Source of the DNA: Verrucomicrobia subdivision 3 bacterium UBA693
GTDB lineage: Bacteria > Verrucomicrobiota > Verrucomicrobiia > Limisphaerales > UBA8199
DNA length: 64,000 nt
Assembly: GCA_002298785.1 (NCBI GenBank)
Contig: DBMR01000025.1
Coordinates: 16,088 to 80,087, forward strand
Direction of reading: 5' to 3'
The translations under genes and the position numbers were made by a program. The notes beneath the pieces are model-generated. The model had not been told where the DNA came from. It made no database searches and saw only the letters and a program-made list of their open reading frames with translations. Below are positions 1 through 8,763 of this stretch, in pieces (the stretch's first letter is position 1; every line of letters begins with the position of its first letter).

Positions 1-3000
1 CCCATCCGACCAGCCAACTCCGGCGGGAAAGCGCGGTAGGTGATGGCGACAGATTCAAATCGCGGCCGCCAATTGCCCGTTACCGGATTGAAGCCCTGGA
101 CCATATTCGCGAATTGCGATTGGAACCAGGAGTTATCACGGCGAAACATCCAAAACTGTTGGGGCCAGTTATGACCGATAAAGGCATCGAGCGAAGCGTC
201 GTAAAGGGTGGCGGCAAATTCGGCGCTCGGCTTCTCCGCCGCCGCGCTGCCATCCGGACTCTCGATGCGCAAGGTCCACGTGCTTTTCTGCCCCGGTTCC
301 AGCTTCGAGACGAAGTGTTCCCAGCTCAGTTTCAGTTCTTTGTTCTTCCAGGGGACTTCGACCATCCGGGCCACGAGGTAGCTGCGATTTTCCCGCACCT
401 GGGTCACGTGCAGCAAGAACCCGCCGCGCATATCCTCGGTAACTTTGACCCGGATTTGACGCTGGGTGCGTCCCGGCTCGGTCCAGAATTTCTGAATCAC
501 CTGGCCGCGATGCACGACCTCAACGCACGCGCGTCCGGTGTCATACCCGGTGCCCCACAGCGCGACAAACTCGTCACCCGGTTGGACCTCCCAATTGGGA
601 GCGTCGAAAATCTGCGGCAATCTAATCCCCAGCCGCTGGGCCTCGGGTTCCACCACCCGCAACGGCATTCGGCCCGAGACCTTTTTGCCGTAGCGATCCT
701 GGGTCTCCACTACCGCGCGATAGGCTCCTTCCGGCAGGTTAAAATCCAGCTTGCTGATGCCGTTGGTGTCCGTGGTGAAGCCCTTCTCGGCAACCAGTTT
801 TCCCAGCGGCCAGTTGTTGGGCTCGGAGAGGTCACCATCGATGCGGCCATCGTGATCTTCGTCCTCACCATCCAGCAGGGGACGATGCACCTTAGCCGGC
901 TGTTCCAGCGCATAGACTTTAAGACTGCCTTCCGCAACTTGCGGCTCCGCATCGAGGCTGCGAGTCGAGACGGTGACCGTCGCGGGTTGACCCGCCGTCA
1001 GCCAGGCGGCGGCCGAGATACTGGCTTCCAGGGCGGTGTAACCTACGCGTACCCCGCGATCCGCTGAGCGGGTTTCGCCCGCGGTATCCGTGACGTCCGC
1101 CGTAACTTCGAACACAAAAGAGGGATCGTCCTTTTCCGGCACTTTGGGATCCGGTTTTGCGGTAAACTCGATGACGAAGCTGCCGTCCGGGTTAGTGACG
1201 GCGGTTCCATGCAGAATTTCCTGGCTGTCGCTGTGGAAGCTGCCACGCCCCCACCAACCCCACCACCACGGCATGCGCACTTCGCGGACCACGCGGTATT
1301 TCACGGTGGCGCCATCCACCGCGGCGCCAGTGTAGCCCATGGCCTGGCCGCTGAGCTTCACCACGTCGTTCAGTCGTGCCGGGGTCCTGGGCGCCGCCAG
1401 CGTCACCACGAATTTCGGCCGTTTATACTCCTCGACGCGGAAGGCGGTGGTCCCGGCCGCCCGGCTATCCACCACCATCAGCGACATGGAGCCCATGACG
1501 CGGTCGCGCGGCGTGGTGAAACTGCCGGAAAAGGAGCCGTAATCGTTAGCCTGCTGCTTTTGCCGGGCGATTTCCTTGCCGTTGGGGTCCTGGAAAACCA
1601 CGGTCAAGGACTCCCCTTTTAGCACCTGGTAATCGTTCTTCGCCTGGTCCACTGACAGGCAGATGCCTTTGTAATGCACCGTTTGTCCCGGCCGATAAAT
1701 GGAGCGGTCGGTGAAGAAAATGGTCTGCGGCGGCATCGGCTGCTCTTCGCCGCGCCACCAGGCCCAGAGTTCACCGGGCAAAGCCAGGCGCTGTTCACCG
1801 TGCTGGGCCAGCAACAAGTGGCGCTGCTGAGGCTGAGTCGTGAATTTGAAATAGCCGTCGTTGTCCGCCGTCTGATCGGGCGCGGTCGAGCGATTGTTGT
1901 TGTTATCCGCCCGCCAGAGCTTCAATTGGGCACCCGGAATCGGTTCGCCGGAGAGGGCATCCAGCACATAACCCTCGAGGTTTCCTTCGCGCTGACGCGT
2001 TACCAAAGCCAGGGAGCTAACCCAGACCTGGCAGCAGGACAATGGATTGTCAATTTGTGTGAACTTCTCGTCGTAACTCGCAAATAGCAGGTAGAACCCG
2101 GGCGGCAGTTTATCCGGTGCCGGCAAGGCTTTGGCGTGTTCCTTGAAATCTTCCGTTGGCGGCAAGGCTTCGCTCCATTCCAGGGCCGGGGTGCCGCGCA
2201 AGATCTCGAGTTGTTCGGCTACGTTCAGGTAACCAGGGTTTCGGCGTTGGCCGAGCCAGATCTTGGTCCAATCGTAGGCTATGGCCCGAAAATAAACCTT
2301 GGTCAGGTTGCGGTAATGAACGGTGATCTTAGGTCCGGCCGAATTCCAGACGCGTTCGGTCGTGATCCGGGATGATTTGGATTCGATCTCAGCCGCGAGG
2401 TTGCGGCACAGCTTCGCGCCCATGGATTCCGGGAACATCTCGGCGGCGCGTAATGCCAGTTTTCGCGCCTCGACCCAGTCGCCTTCAGTTTGCAGCAACC
2501 GCGCGTTCCGCTCCATGGCCAGGGTGGTGATTTCAGAATCCGCATTATCGCGGATGAAACGTGCGAGGGCCGCTTTGTACCGCGCCGCGCGGTCTTCCCC
2601 GGAGGCGGCATTGTATCCCCAGTTGAGCCGTTCCAAGTCTGCGGCGGCGAAAGCGTCGCGCGGCGCGGGGTCGGATTGATGAAATCGCAAGAGCCTCTGA
2701 TAAGTGGAGATCGCCTTGAGCGCCGCCACCTCTTTGTCTGCGGATTCAGGTTTCCAGGCGAGGAACGCCGCTGACGGGTCCAGAACCGGATCACTCGCCG
2801 ACAACTCGAACGCTTCCTGTGGCCGGGCTGCGGCCTGTTCGCCTGAGGTGTAAAACGACAGGGCTTCGTAGGCGATAAAATCGTAGAGCGTAGGCCGGTA
2901 GGAATCGGGCATGGTGCCCTTGGTCAGGAGGATGGACCAATCGGCGATCGGCATCGCCTTGAGGATCGTTTCGGCGGCCATCGCTGATTGGAACCGGGCG

Positions 3001-3449
3001 TCAATTTCAGCAAAAAGCCGGGGTAAATCCCAGGTGGTAAAATCCTTGCCGGGAGCAGTGGAGGTGGCGGTGCGTTGCAGGAAGCGCCAGCGATTCTGTT
3101 CAAAGTAATTCCAATACCAATGCGCGAGCAGGGTGTCGAAAATCGGAACCATCTCCTTGGCCGCAGTGGCTTTCGCCTGTTCCAGGCGCGTGATCCGTTC
3201 CTCCGGCTTATCTCCCTGGATGAGGCCTTCGAGCGCCACTTTGGTGGCCACCGCTTTAACGGCTTCCGGCCAGGCTTTCTCCTTCAGCGCTCCTTGCAGG
3301 ATGGGCTCGAGATTCGTGATGGCAGAGCGAGGCAGTCCTTTTTGCTGGGCCTCCTCCACCTGCTTCCACAATGCGTCCCGCGTTCCACCCATGAGCGAAT
3401 GCTGCCACGAAATCCCCAGCAGCACCATGCCAATCAGTAATCGTTTCAT
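1..3449 (-). CDS. Alpha-2-macroglobulin family protein (3' end beyond window)
   Basis: The gene starts at ATG 3449 and stays open to the window edge, giving 1149 codons; the C-terminal part is missing. A short hydrophobic N-terminus (MKRLLIGMVLLG) suggests export. About 400 residues of mostly helical sequence follow, then beta-rich macroglobulin domains. Near residue 580 is the MG2 hallmark TDRSIYRPGQTVHYKG. Further MG domains follow, with text such as LDFNLPEGAYRAVVET near residue 890. Bacterial alpha-2-macroglobulins are periplasmic or surface protease traps, some with a thioester (CxEQ). The bait and thioester region would lie beyond the window, so whether this member is a thioester form is unknown. 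The family assignment is firm; the role is inferred. Confidence 0.85.
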   Translation of the reverse strand, partial: MKRLLIGMVLLGISWQHSLMGGTRDALWKQVEEAQQKGLPRSAITNLEPILQGALKEKAWPEAVKAVATKVALEGLIQGDKPEERITRLEQAKATAAKEMVPIFDTLLAHWYWNYFEQNRWRFLQRTATSTAPGKDFTTWDLPRLFAEIDARFQSAMAAETILKAMPIADWSILLTKGTMPDSYRPTLYDFIAYEALSFYTSGEQAAARPQEAFELSASDPVLDPSAAFLAWKPESADKEVAALKAISTYQRLLRFHQSDPAPRDAFAAADLERLNWGYNAASGEDRAARYKAALARFIRDNADSEITTLAMERNARLLQTEGDWVEARKLALRAAEMFPESMGAKLCRNLAAEIESKSSRITTERVWNSAGPKITVHYRNLTKVYFRAIAYDWTKIWLGQRRNPGYLNVAEQLEILRGTPALEWSEALPPTEDFKEHAKALPAPDKLPPGFYLLFASYDEKFTQIDNPLSCCQVWVSSLALVTRQREGNLEGYVLDALSGEPIPGAQLKLWRADNNNNRSTAPDQTADNDGYFKFTTQPQQRHLLLAQHGEQRLALPGELWAWWRGEEQPMPPQTIFFTDRSIYRPGQTVHYKGICLSVDQAKNDYQVLKGESLTVVFQDPNGKEIARQKQQANDYGSFSGSFTTPRDRVMGSMSLMVVDSRAAGTTAFRVEEYKRPKFVVTLAAPRTPARLNDVVKLSGQAMGYTGAAVDGATVKYRVVREVRMPWWWGWWGRGSFHSDSQEILHGTAVTNPDGSFVIEFTAKPDPKVPEKDDPSFVFEVTADVTDTAGETRSADRGVRVGYTALEASISAAAWLTAGQPATVTVSTRSLDAEPQVAEGSLKVYALEQPAKVHRPLLDGEDEDHDGRIDGDLSEPNNWPLGKLVAEKGFTTDTNGISKLDFNLPEGAYRAVVETQDRYGKKVSGRMPLRVVEPEAQRLGIRLPQIFDAPNWEVQPGDEFVALWGTGYDTGRACVEVVHRGQVIQKFWTEPGRTQRQIRVKVTEDMRGGFLLHVTQVRENRSYLVARMVEVPWKNKELKLSWEHFVSKLEPGQKSTWTLRIESPDGSAAAEKPSAEFAATLYDASLDAFIGHNWPQQFWMFRRDNSWFQSQFANMVQGFNPVTGNWRPRFESVAITYRAFPPELAGRM

Positions 3450-3515
3450 GATTCTTCCTCTCCCAATCCTCTCCCGGGCCGGACGCGGCCCGGATAAATT
3501 TCGAACCAATTCCGT

Positions 3516-3812
3516 TTACGGCGGGGATTGCTCGGCGTCGGCCTGCGGCCGGGGCCGATAGAGCAACGCGACGTTGCCGACCAGCATCACGAGGCGGCTG
3601 CCGGATTGCTCGGCCATTTGCGGCGCGAGCTCATGCTTTTGTTCCTTCAAATCGTCGAACTTCACCTTGAGCAGCTCATGGTGATTAAGCGCCTGGTCCA
3701 GGGCGGCCAGGAAACCGGCGCTCAGGCCTTCCTTGCCCACTTTTAAAGTGGCTTTGAGGCGTTGGCCTCGGGCTTTCAAATCCCGCACTTGCGCGTTCGT
3801 CAGTGAAATCAT
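3516..3812 (-). CDS. yhbY: YhbY family RNA-binding protein (CRM domain)
   Basis: This 98-residue protein is a single CRM domain, the fold of E. coli YhbY, a small protein associated with pre-50S ribosomal subunits. Family features visible are the N-terminal LTNAQVRDLKARGQRLKA helix, the GKEGLS loop, the LDQALNHHELLKVKF strand-helix element, and RLVMLVGNVALLYRP at the C-terminus. The length is normal, with a slightly extended polar tail. It lies between the macroglobulin gene and the RNA-modification fusion gene on the same strand but with gaps of 66 and 135 bases, so shared transcription is uncertain. Function in ribosome assembly is inferred from the family. Confidence 0.88.
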   Translation of the reverse strand: MISLTNAQVRDLKARGQRLKATLKVGKEGLSAGFLAALDQALNHHELLKVKFDDLKEQKHELAPQMAEQSGSRLVMLVGNVALLYRPRPQADAEQSPP

Positions 3813-3947
3813 GTTCTAATGTGGCCGCATTTGCGGAACGCTGTCAACGGCACTGGCCCTGGCCTTTGCCCCTGCCGGCTCGTGAACCGTGGCCGCGCTC
3901 ATTCCATTAGACGTGGTCTGCGGGAAAATGCTCCCGGCGCCTCCGGT

Positions 3948-5558
3948 TTAGTTGGCCAACCGCAGCCAGACGGTTTTCAAGTAACCGGGTTCGGCTTTGG
4001 ACATGGGGAAGTCGGGCGGCTGCGGGACGTAATGTTCCTGGGCCAGGCGCCGTTTGGCGGCGTCGCAGGCACCCCGCAGCATTTCCAGGAATTGGGAAGG
4101 CTGCCAGTCCGCGGTGTTGTTCGAGGCAAATACCACGCCACCGGGCTGCAACACACTCAGCGCGGCCTCGAGCAAAATGCCATAGTCCCGTTTGGCCTGG
4201 AACACTCCCGTCTCCCGGGATTGCGAAAAAGTGGGCGGATCGAGCAGGACCATATCAAAAAGTTGCTGGCGCTTGTGAAATCGCCGCAACCAATCAAACA
4301 CATCGCCAAAAATGAACTCGTGGCCGGTTGCCGGCAGCTCATTGAGGGCGAAATTTCGCTTTCCCCAATCCAGGTATTTCCGCGAGAGATCGAGGCTCAC
4401 GGTCGCCGCGCCGGTTTTGGCGGCGCAGACCGAGAACCCGCAGGTGTAAGCGAACGTGTTGAGGACGCGTTTGCCGGCGAGGTTTAGGGGCGGGAACGCC
4501 GGGCCGACCCAACCATTCAAGAGCCGGCGCCGATTGTCGCGTTGATCCAGGAACAACCCCACGGAATAGCCTTCATTGAAGCTTAGCTCAAACTGGAGGG
4601 CATTTTCCCGAATCACGAAGGTCTCCGGAGCCGGCTCCCCACCAGCGTGCCGCGGGCAGGTCTTCTCGACGCTGGTTTGGCGCACGCGCCGCAGCAAGGT
4701 CTTCTCATACCACCCGCGCGTCGCGCCGTCGCGTGCGAGCCGGGTGGCAAGTTCAAGGCGAATAGGCTGCTCGCTTTGCGCGAGAAGAAAATCTCCCAGG
4801 CGATCCACGTAAACCGCAGGGCAGCCGTCGCTCGCTCCATGGATGGTGCGGAAAGCGTTGGTCTCCGCCGGATCGATCAAAGCCGAGCGCAGCGCCTGGC
4901 GCGGATCGCCCGCAAAGTCGGGTGGGACCGAAAAGCATAACGGTTCTTTGGTGGCGGGATGGGTCAGGCGGAGCTCGGCGGCGTGGAGGCACAGGCGAGG
5001 AATGGCTGGAGCGGACGTGTCCCCGTAGAGCGGATCGCCGGCAATGGCGAGGCCGTGTTCCGCGGCGTGGACGCGAATCTGGTGGGTGCGACCGGTGCGC
5101 GGTTCGGCCCACCAGGCTTGCAGGCCGGGGGGTATAGTCGCCGGGCCAATTTCAGCCAGGTTTTCCACCGGAGCGAAGACCGTTTCCGCCAGGTCGCCGG
5201 GAGCCTGCGGTGCGCTGAGGTATTTTTCTCCCGCGCGCCGGATGAAGTTGCGCGCGGTAAAGTTCTGGGTCGGACGCCGGTTGCGTGTGAGAAAGACGTA
5301 CCGCTTTCTCGCCTGTCGGCGGGCGAATTGATCGGTGAGCGAGCGATTGGCTAGTGGTGTTTTGGCGAAGACCATCACCCCGGAGGTTTCTTTGTCCAGG
5401 CGATGGATAATGGCGAGCGAGGCCCAGCGCGGTTCGCGGTTCCGCAGCCAATCATAAAGGCCCTCACCCGCATGCGGTGCGGGTGCATGGGTGTTGATGC
5501 CCGCCGGCTTGTTTACGGCCAGCAGGTGCTCGTCTTCAAATATCACGCAGGGAATCAC
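3948..5558 (-). CDS. Fused RluA-type pseudouridine synthase / class I SAM rRNA methyltransferase
   Basis: I place the start at GTG 5558 because it overlaps the TGA of the upstream gene as GTGA, giving 536 residues; an open frame continues to 5642 but only inside the upstream gene. Residues 1-240 are an RluA-family pseudouridine synthase: NKPAGINTH strand, then HRLDKETSG with the catalytic aspartate at about residue 55. Residues 260-536 are an RlmI/RlmK-like methyltransferase: motif I VLNTFAYTCGFSVCAAKTGA binds S-adenosylmethionine, and LLDPPTFSQS is motif IV. Both halves retain key residues, so the protein probably carries out two modifications on rRNA. Which nucleotides are modified cannot be told from sequence. 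Confidence 0.88.
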   Translation of the reverse strand: MIPCVIFEDEHLLAVNKPAGINTHAPAPHAGEGLYDWLRNREPRWASLAIIHRLDKETSGVMVFAKTPLANRSLTDQFARRQARKRYVFLTRNRRPTQNFTARNFIRRAGEKYLSAPQAPGDLAETVFAPVENLAEIGPATIPPGLQAWWAEPRTGRTHQIRVHAAEHGLAIAGDPLYGDTSAPAIPRLCLHAAELRLTHPATKEPLCFSVPPDFAGDPRQALRSALIDPAETNAFRTIHGASDGCPAVYVDRLGDFLLAQSEQPIRLELATRLARDGATRGWYEKTLLRRVRQTSVEKTCPRHAGGEPAPETFVIRENALQFELSFNEGYSVGLFLDQRDNRRRLLNGWVGPAFPPLNLAGKRVLNTFAYTCGFSVCAAKTGAATVSLDLSRKYLDWGKRNFALNELPATGHEFIFGDVFDWLRRFHKRQQLFDMVLLDPPTFSQSRETGVFQAKRDYGILLEAALSVLQPGGVVFASNNTADWQPSQFLEMLRGACDAAKRRLAQEHYVPQPPDFPMSKAEPGYLKTVWLRLAN

Positions 5559-6232
5559 GCGCCACTGAAGAGGAATTTCGCGTAGAAATATCCAAGCAGT
5601 TCGCCGATGACATTTCGCACCCCGGCGCTGGTTCGCCACCACCGGGCGGGATCATAATCCAGGGCGGGGACGGAAATGACCCCGACCTCGATGGAGTTCC
5701 CGAGCGCTTGTTGAAACAACAGGCGCGAGCGTCGGGCGTGGGGACCTTCGGTGAGCACATTGATGCGGGTGGCGGGCGTCGGTTGCAGATCGAGCCAGCG
5801 CTTCAGGGATACTGCGGAGACGTAGGTGCGATCAGCGCGCACCCGCGGTGCCGGAACCGCGCGCACCACGTTGCTCTGCAGGCCGAGAGCCAGGGCAATC
5901 GCCATGCCGCGCTCGGCGTAAGTGTGGTATTCCGCCAGGGGCGCTCCCGCGTCGATCGGCCCGCCGGTAATGCAAAAGGCCGTGTACTCGTGGGTTTGGT
6001 ACTCCTGAATCGCCGCTTTGTAAGCCTCATCCGGTGCCCAGCCCTCGACGATCAGCAAGCCGCCCGGTTTCGAGTCCGTGACTGCCAAAAAAGGATGCAA
6101 CTGTCGGCAACCGACTACCAGCAACGGCACGGCCACGAGGAGGATCAATAACCAGCCTCGCCAGGTTGGCAACGGAATCTGACGCCACCGCCAAAGGCGG
6201 TGGCTGGGTTTAATCGAGGGGCTGTCCGTCAT
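5555..6232 (-). CDS. YdcF/SanA-like (ElyC family) membrane-anchored protein
   Basis: A 225-residue protein starting at MTDSPS; ten residues can be added by starting at 6262. One membrane segment (LLILLVAVPLLVVG) lies near residue 30. A DUF218-type Rossmann-like domain follows, recognisable by LLIVEGWAPDEA, CITGGPIDAG and VLTEGPHARRSRLLFQ. Proteins of this family (SanA, ElyC, YdcF) act at the envelope and affect barrier function, but no reaction is established. The stop codon overlaps the start of the downstream RNA-modifying enzyme, so the two are probably co-translated. This is an odd partnership that says little about function. Confidence 0.72.
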   Translation of the reverse strand: MTDSPSIKPSHRLWRWRQIPLPTWRGWLLILLVAVPLLVVGCRQLHPFLAVTDSKPGGLLIVEGWAPDEAYKAAIQEYQTHEYTAFCITGGPIDAGAPLAEYHTYAERGMAIALALGLQSNVVRAVPAPRVRADRTYVSAVSLKRWLDLQPTPATRINVLTEGPHARRSRLLFQQALGNSIEVGVISVPALDYDPARWWRTSAGVRNVIGELLGYFYAKFLFSGA

Positions 6233-6387
6233 CGCGGCACAGCTTATAGCACAAGCGCCCAAATAGGGCGAGGGCGGCGTTCAATCGAGTGTCCGGCCTT
6301 GCTATGGTGACACCACCTGGGTCGGACGCTAACAACTCTTCCCAAGGAATCCTGGCTGGCGACGGCCAGCCACGTTTCCCGAGGGAT

Positions 6388-7473
6388 TTATTGCGCTTTT
6401 GGCAACTCGCCGTTCTTGAATTGCTCCAGGTTTTTCTGGAACCGTTCTTTCCCGTCGGCTTCAGAGACATCGACTGCTTTCTGGGCCAGTTCCACCGCCT
6501 TGTCTTTATTGCCTTTCATGAAATACACGCGCGCGGCGGTATCCAGGATATTGGCGTTCTTGTTCTCGGAACCTTTCAGTCCCGTTTCAACGATCTTCGC
6601 CGCCAGGTCCAGGTCCGGCTTGGTGTTTTCCTTGTCGTTAATGATGGTCCAGGCCAGGGCGTTTTGCAGCAGCGGCGTGTCCTGGTGTGCTTCGCTCAGG
6701 GTCCCGGCCAGCTTATAGGCGGCCGCGGTATCCTTCTTCATCAACAGGATATTGAAGCGGGTGAACTGCATGGAAAGGGGGTTCTCCTCGGGGACTTCCT
6801 TTTCCATTTCATCAACTTTGCCCAGCGCTTCATCCCATTTCTTTGCCTGCATGGCCTGACGCAATTCCGTGCTCAGCTTCTTAAGTTTCCCCTGGGCGGC
6901 TTCGGCTTTGGCGGCATCGTCCGCCGCTTTCTTGATGTCGAATTTTCCGGCCAACACTTCTTCAATCGTGTTTTCCTTCAATTCCATGGGATGTCCAATC
7001 CACGCAATGATGCCTTTGGTGTCCACCAGGAAGGCGGACGGAATGCCATTGCGCCCGGCCGCCTCCATCCACGTCACTGCCATGGCGCCTTTTTCCTCCT
7101 TGGTCTTGTTGTCCAGCGGAACTAGGTAGGTCATCGAGTCACCCATCTTCTTGATAAACGGCTCGACCAACGACTCGTCGCGCTCCCAGCAATCCTGGCC
7201 GATGACGACCAGGCCTTTGTCTTTGAACTTTTTGTAAAGCTCGTTCACGTGCGGAATGGAGGTGCGGCACGGTCCGCACCAGGTGGCCCAAAACTCCACG
7301 ATATAGGCCTTGCCCTTTTCCAGCTCGGTCACCGGTCCACCCTGGACCCACTTGCCGACGTCCAGTTTGGGCGCCGGATCACCGATCTTTAGCGTGTTTT
7401 CAGCGATAGCGAGTTGACCCGCGGTGGTAAGAAAGCCCAGGACCACCGCCCATAGTTTGAATGCTGACTTCAT
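6388..7473 (-). CDS. Secreted TlpA-like thioredoxin-domain protein with TPR-like tail
   Basis: This 361-residue protein has a Sec signal peptide (cleavage near AIA/EN). A TlpA/ResA-type thioredoxin domain follows at about residues 30-175. The active site is ATWCGPC near residue 66, and the cis-proline loop is NGIPSAFLVD. From about residue 200 to the end the sequence is helical with TPR character (for example ANILDTAARVYFMKGNKDKAVELAQKAVD). TlpA-like proteins reduce periplasmic disulphides, often for cytochrome maturation or in nutrient-scavenging loci. No cytochrome maturation genes are nearby, so the substrate is unknown. Confidence 0.88.
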   Translation of the reverse strand: MKSAFKLWAVVLGFLTTAGQLAIAENTLKIGDPAPKLDVGKWVQGGPVTELEKGKAYIVEFWATWCGPCRTSIPHVNELYKKFKDKGLVVIGQDCWERDESLVEPFIKKMGDSMTYLVPLDNKTKEEKGAMAVTWMEAAGRNGIPSAFLVDTKGIIAWIGHPMELKENTIEEVLAGKFDIKKAADDAAKAEAAQGKLKKLSTELRQAMQAKKWDEALGKVDEMEKEVPEENPLSMQFTRFNILLMKKDTAAAYKLAGTLSEAHQDTPLLQNALAWTIINDKENTKPDLDLAAKIVETGLKGSENKNANILDTAARVYFMKGNKDKAVELAQKAVDVSEADGKERFQKNLEQFKNGELPKAQ

Positions 7474-7646
7474 AATCAGACATCACGAATGGTCCTCAAA
7501 TCGAGGTTTGGCAAGCATCTTCCGCATAAATCTGTCCGGTCCAGGACGAAAAAGGTTGCCGCAACGATGTCGCTCTGAGCGTCCTCAGAGGGGCTCAATA
7601 AGTTGCTGATTGGCTTTTGTGGCCTTTTTCAGTAGTTCTGTTGTCA

Positions 7647-8687
7647 ATGAAACTTGGTTGGCATCGGACGAATTTGAACCTGACCCACACCTGGACCATT
7701 GCCCGCGGTAGCGGCACCAATCTGGCCCACTCGGTAGTGGTGGAATTGACCGGAGCAGATGGCACGATCGGACGCGGCGAAGCGGCCCCGATCGCTCGCT
7801 ATAAGGAGTCGGTTGATACCGTAGAGGCGTTTTTGAAGCAAGTAGACGCCCGGGGGTTATCCTTTAACGATATTGAAGGCAGCATGGCCTATCTGGAGAC
7901 CATTTCCTCCCATGATATGTCCGCTAAATGCGCCTTAAACCTGGCTCTGCTGGATGGTGCCGGTAAACGTGGCCGTCAGGCGGTTTATGACCTTCTTGGG
8001 TTGGGTTTCCGGGAAAACCAACACCTGACGTCCTTCACGATTGGCATGGATAAGCCAGAGATGATCAAAAAGAAAGTCATTGAAGCCGAGGCATTTCCGA
8101 TTCTGAAAGTGAAAGTGGGAGTTTCCAGCGACAAGGAGAATGTGCAAGCGTTGCGCGAGGTCGCTCCGACCAAGCTTATCCGGGTTGACGCCAATGAGGG
8201 TTGGAAAACCAAAGAGCACGCCCTGGAGATGATCGAATGGCTGGCTCAGGATGGCAACGTGCAATATGTCGAGCAACCGATGCCCGCCGCCACCCCGATC
8301 AAGGATTGGGTCTGGCTTAAAGCCCGCTCGCCTCTGCCGGTTTTTGCAGATGAATCCTATCATTCGGCCAAGGACGTCGAAACGGTGGTCGAGTGTTTTC
8401 ACGGCGCAAACGTTAAACTCGTCAAGACCGGTGGTATCAGTGGCGGGTATGAGGCGCTCAAGGCCGCTCGCAAAGCCGGCCTCAAGACCATGATCGGGTG
8501 CATGATTGAAACCAGCATTTTGATCAACGCCGCCGCTCACCTTGCTGAACTCTGCGATTACATGGATGTCGACGGGAACATCCTCATCAACAACGACCCT
8601 TATGCCGGGATCACGGCCAAGGGCGGGATGGTCTCGTTTGAGTCGGCGCCAGAAAAGTACGGGCTGCGGGTTAGTCCGCGTGGGTGA
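7647..8687 (+). CDS. Dipeptide epimerase (enolase superfamily)
   Basis: I start this at ATG 7647 (MKLGWHRTNL), giving 346 residues. The enolase-superfamily, muconate-lactonizing subgroup architecture is clear. The KVKVG motif carries the catalytic lysine. Metal ligands lie at RVDANEGW, VEQP and FADESYHS. The second catalytic lysine is in VKTGG, and IGCMIETS near the end matches the dipeptide-epimerase specificity loop. L-Ala-D/L-Glu epimerases recycle murein peptides, though the family also epimerises other dipeptides. The gene stands alone, with 60-170 bases on either side. Superfamily membership is firm; the exact dipeptide is not. Confidence 0.85.
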   Translation: MKLGWHRTNLNLTHTWTIARGSGTNLAHSVVVELTGADGTIGRGEAAPIARYKESVDTVEAFLKQVDARGLSFNDIEGSMAYLETISSHDMSAKCALNLALLDGAGKRGRQAVYDLLGLGFRENQHLTSFTIGMDKPEMIKKKVIEAEAFPILKVKVGVSSDKENVQALREVAPTKLIRVDANEGWKTKEHALEMIEWLAQDGNVQYVEQPMPAATPIKDWVWLKARSPLPVFADESYHSAKDVETVVECFHGANVKLVKTGGISGGYEALKAARKAGLKTMIGCMIETSILINAAAHLAELCDYMDVDGNILINNDPYAGITAKGGMVSFESAPEKYGLRVSPRG

Positions 8688-8763
8688 AGCAGCCGGCCTA
8701 TGCGCAGAGACGCGGTAAAATTCGCGGCTTGCGGAAGGGGAGGAATTGGTAGATCAAGAGGTT

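Noticed and set aside
3948..4487. Plus-strand open frames opposite the fusion enzyme and elsewhere
   Set aside because: High GC content leaves antisense frames open throughout the window; they mirror the real genes and show no family signature.
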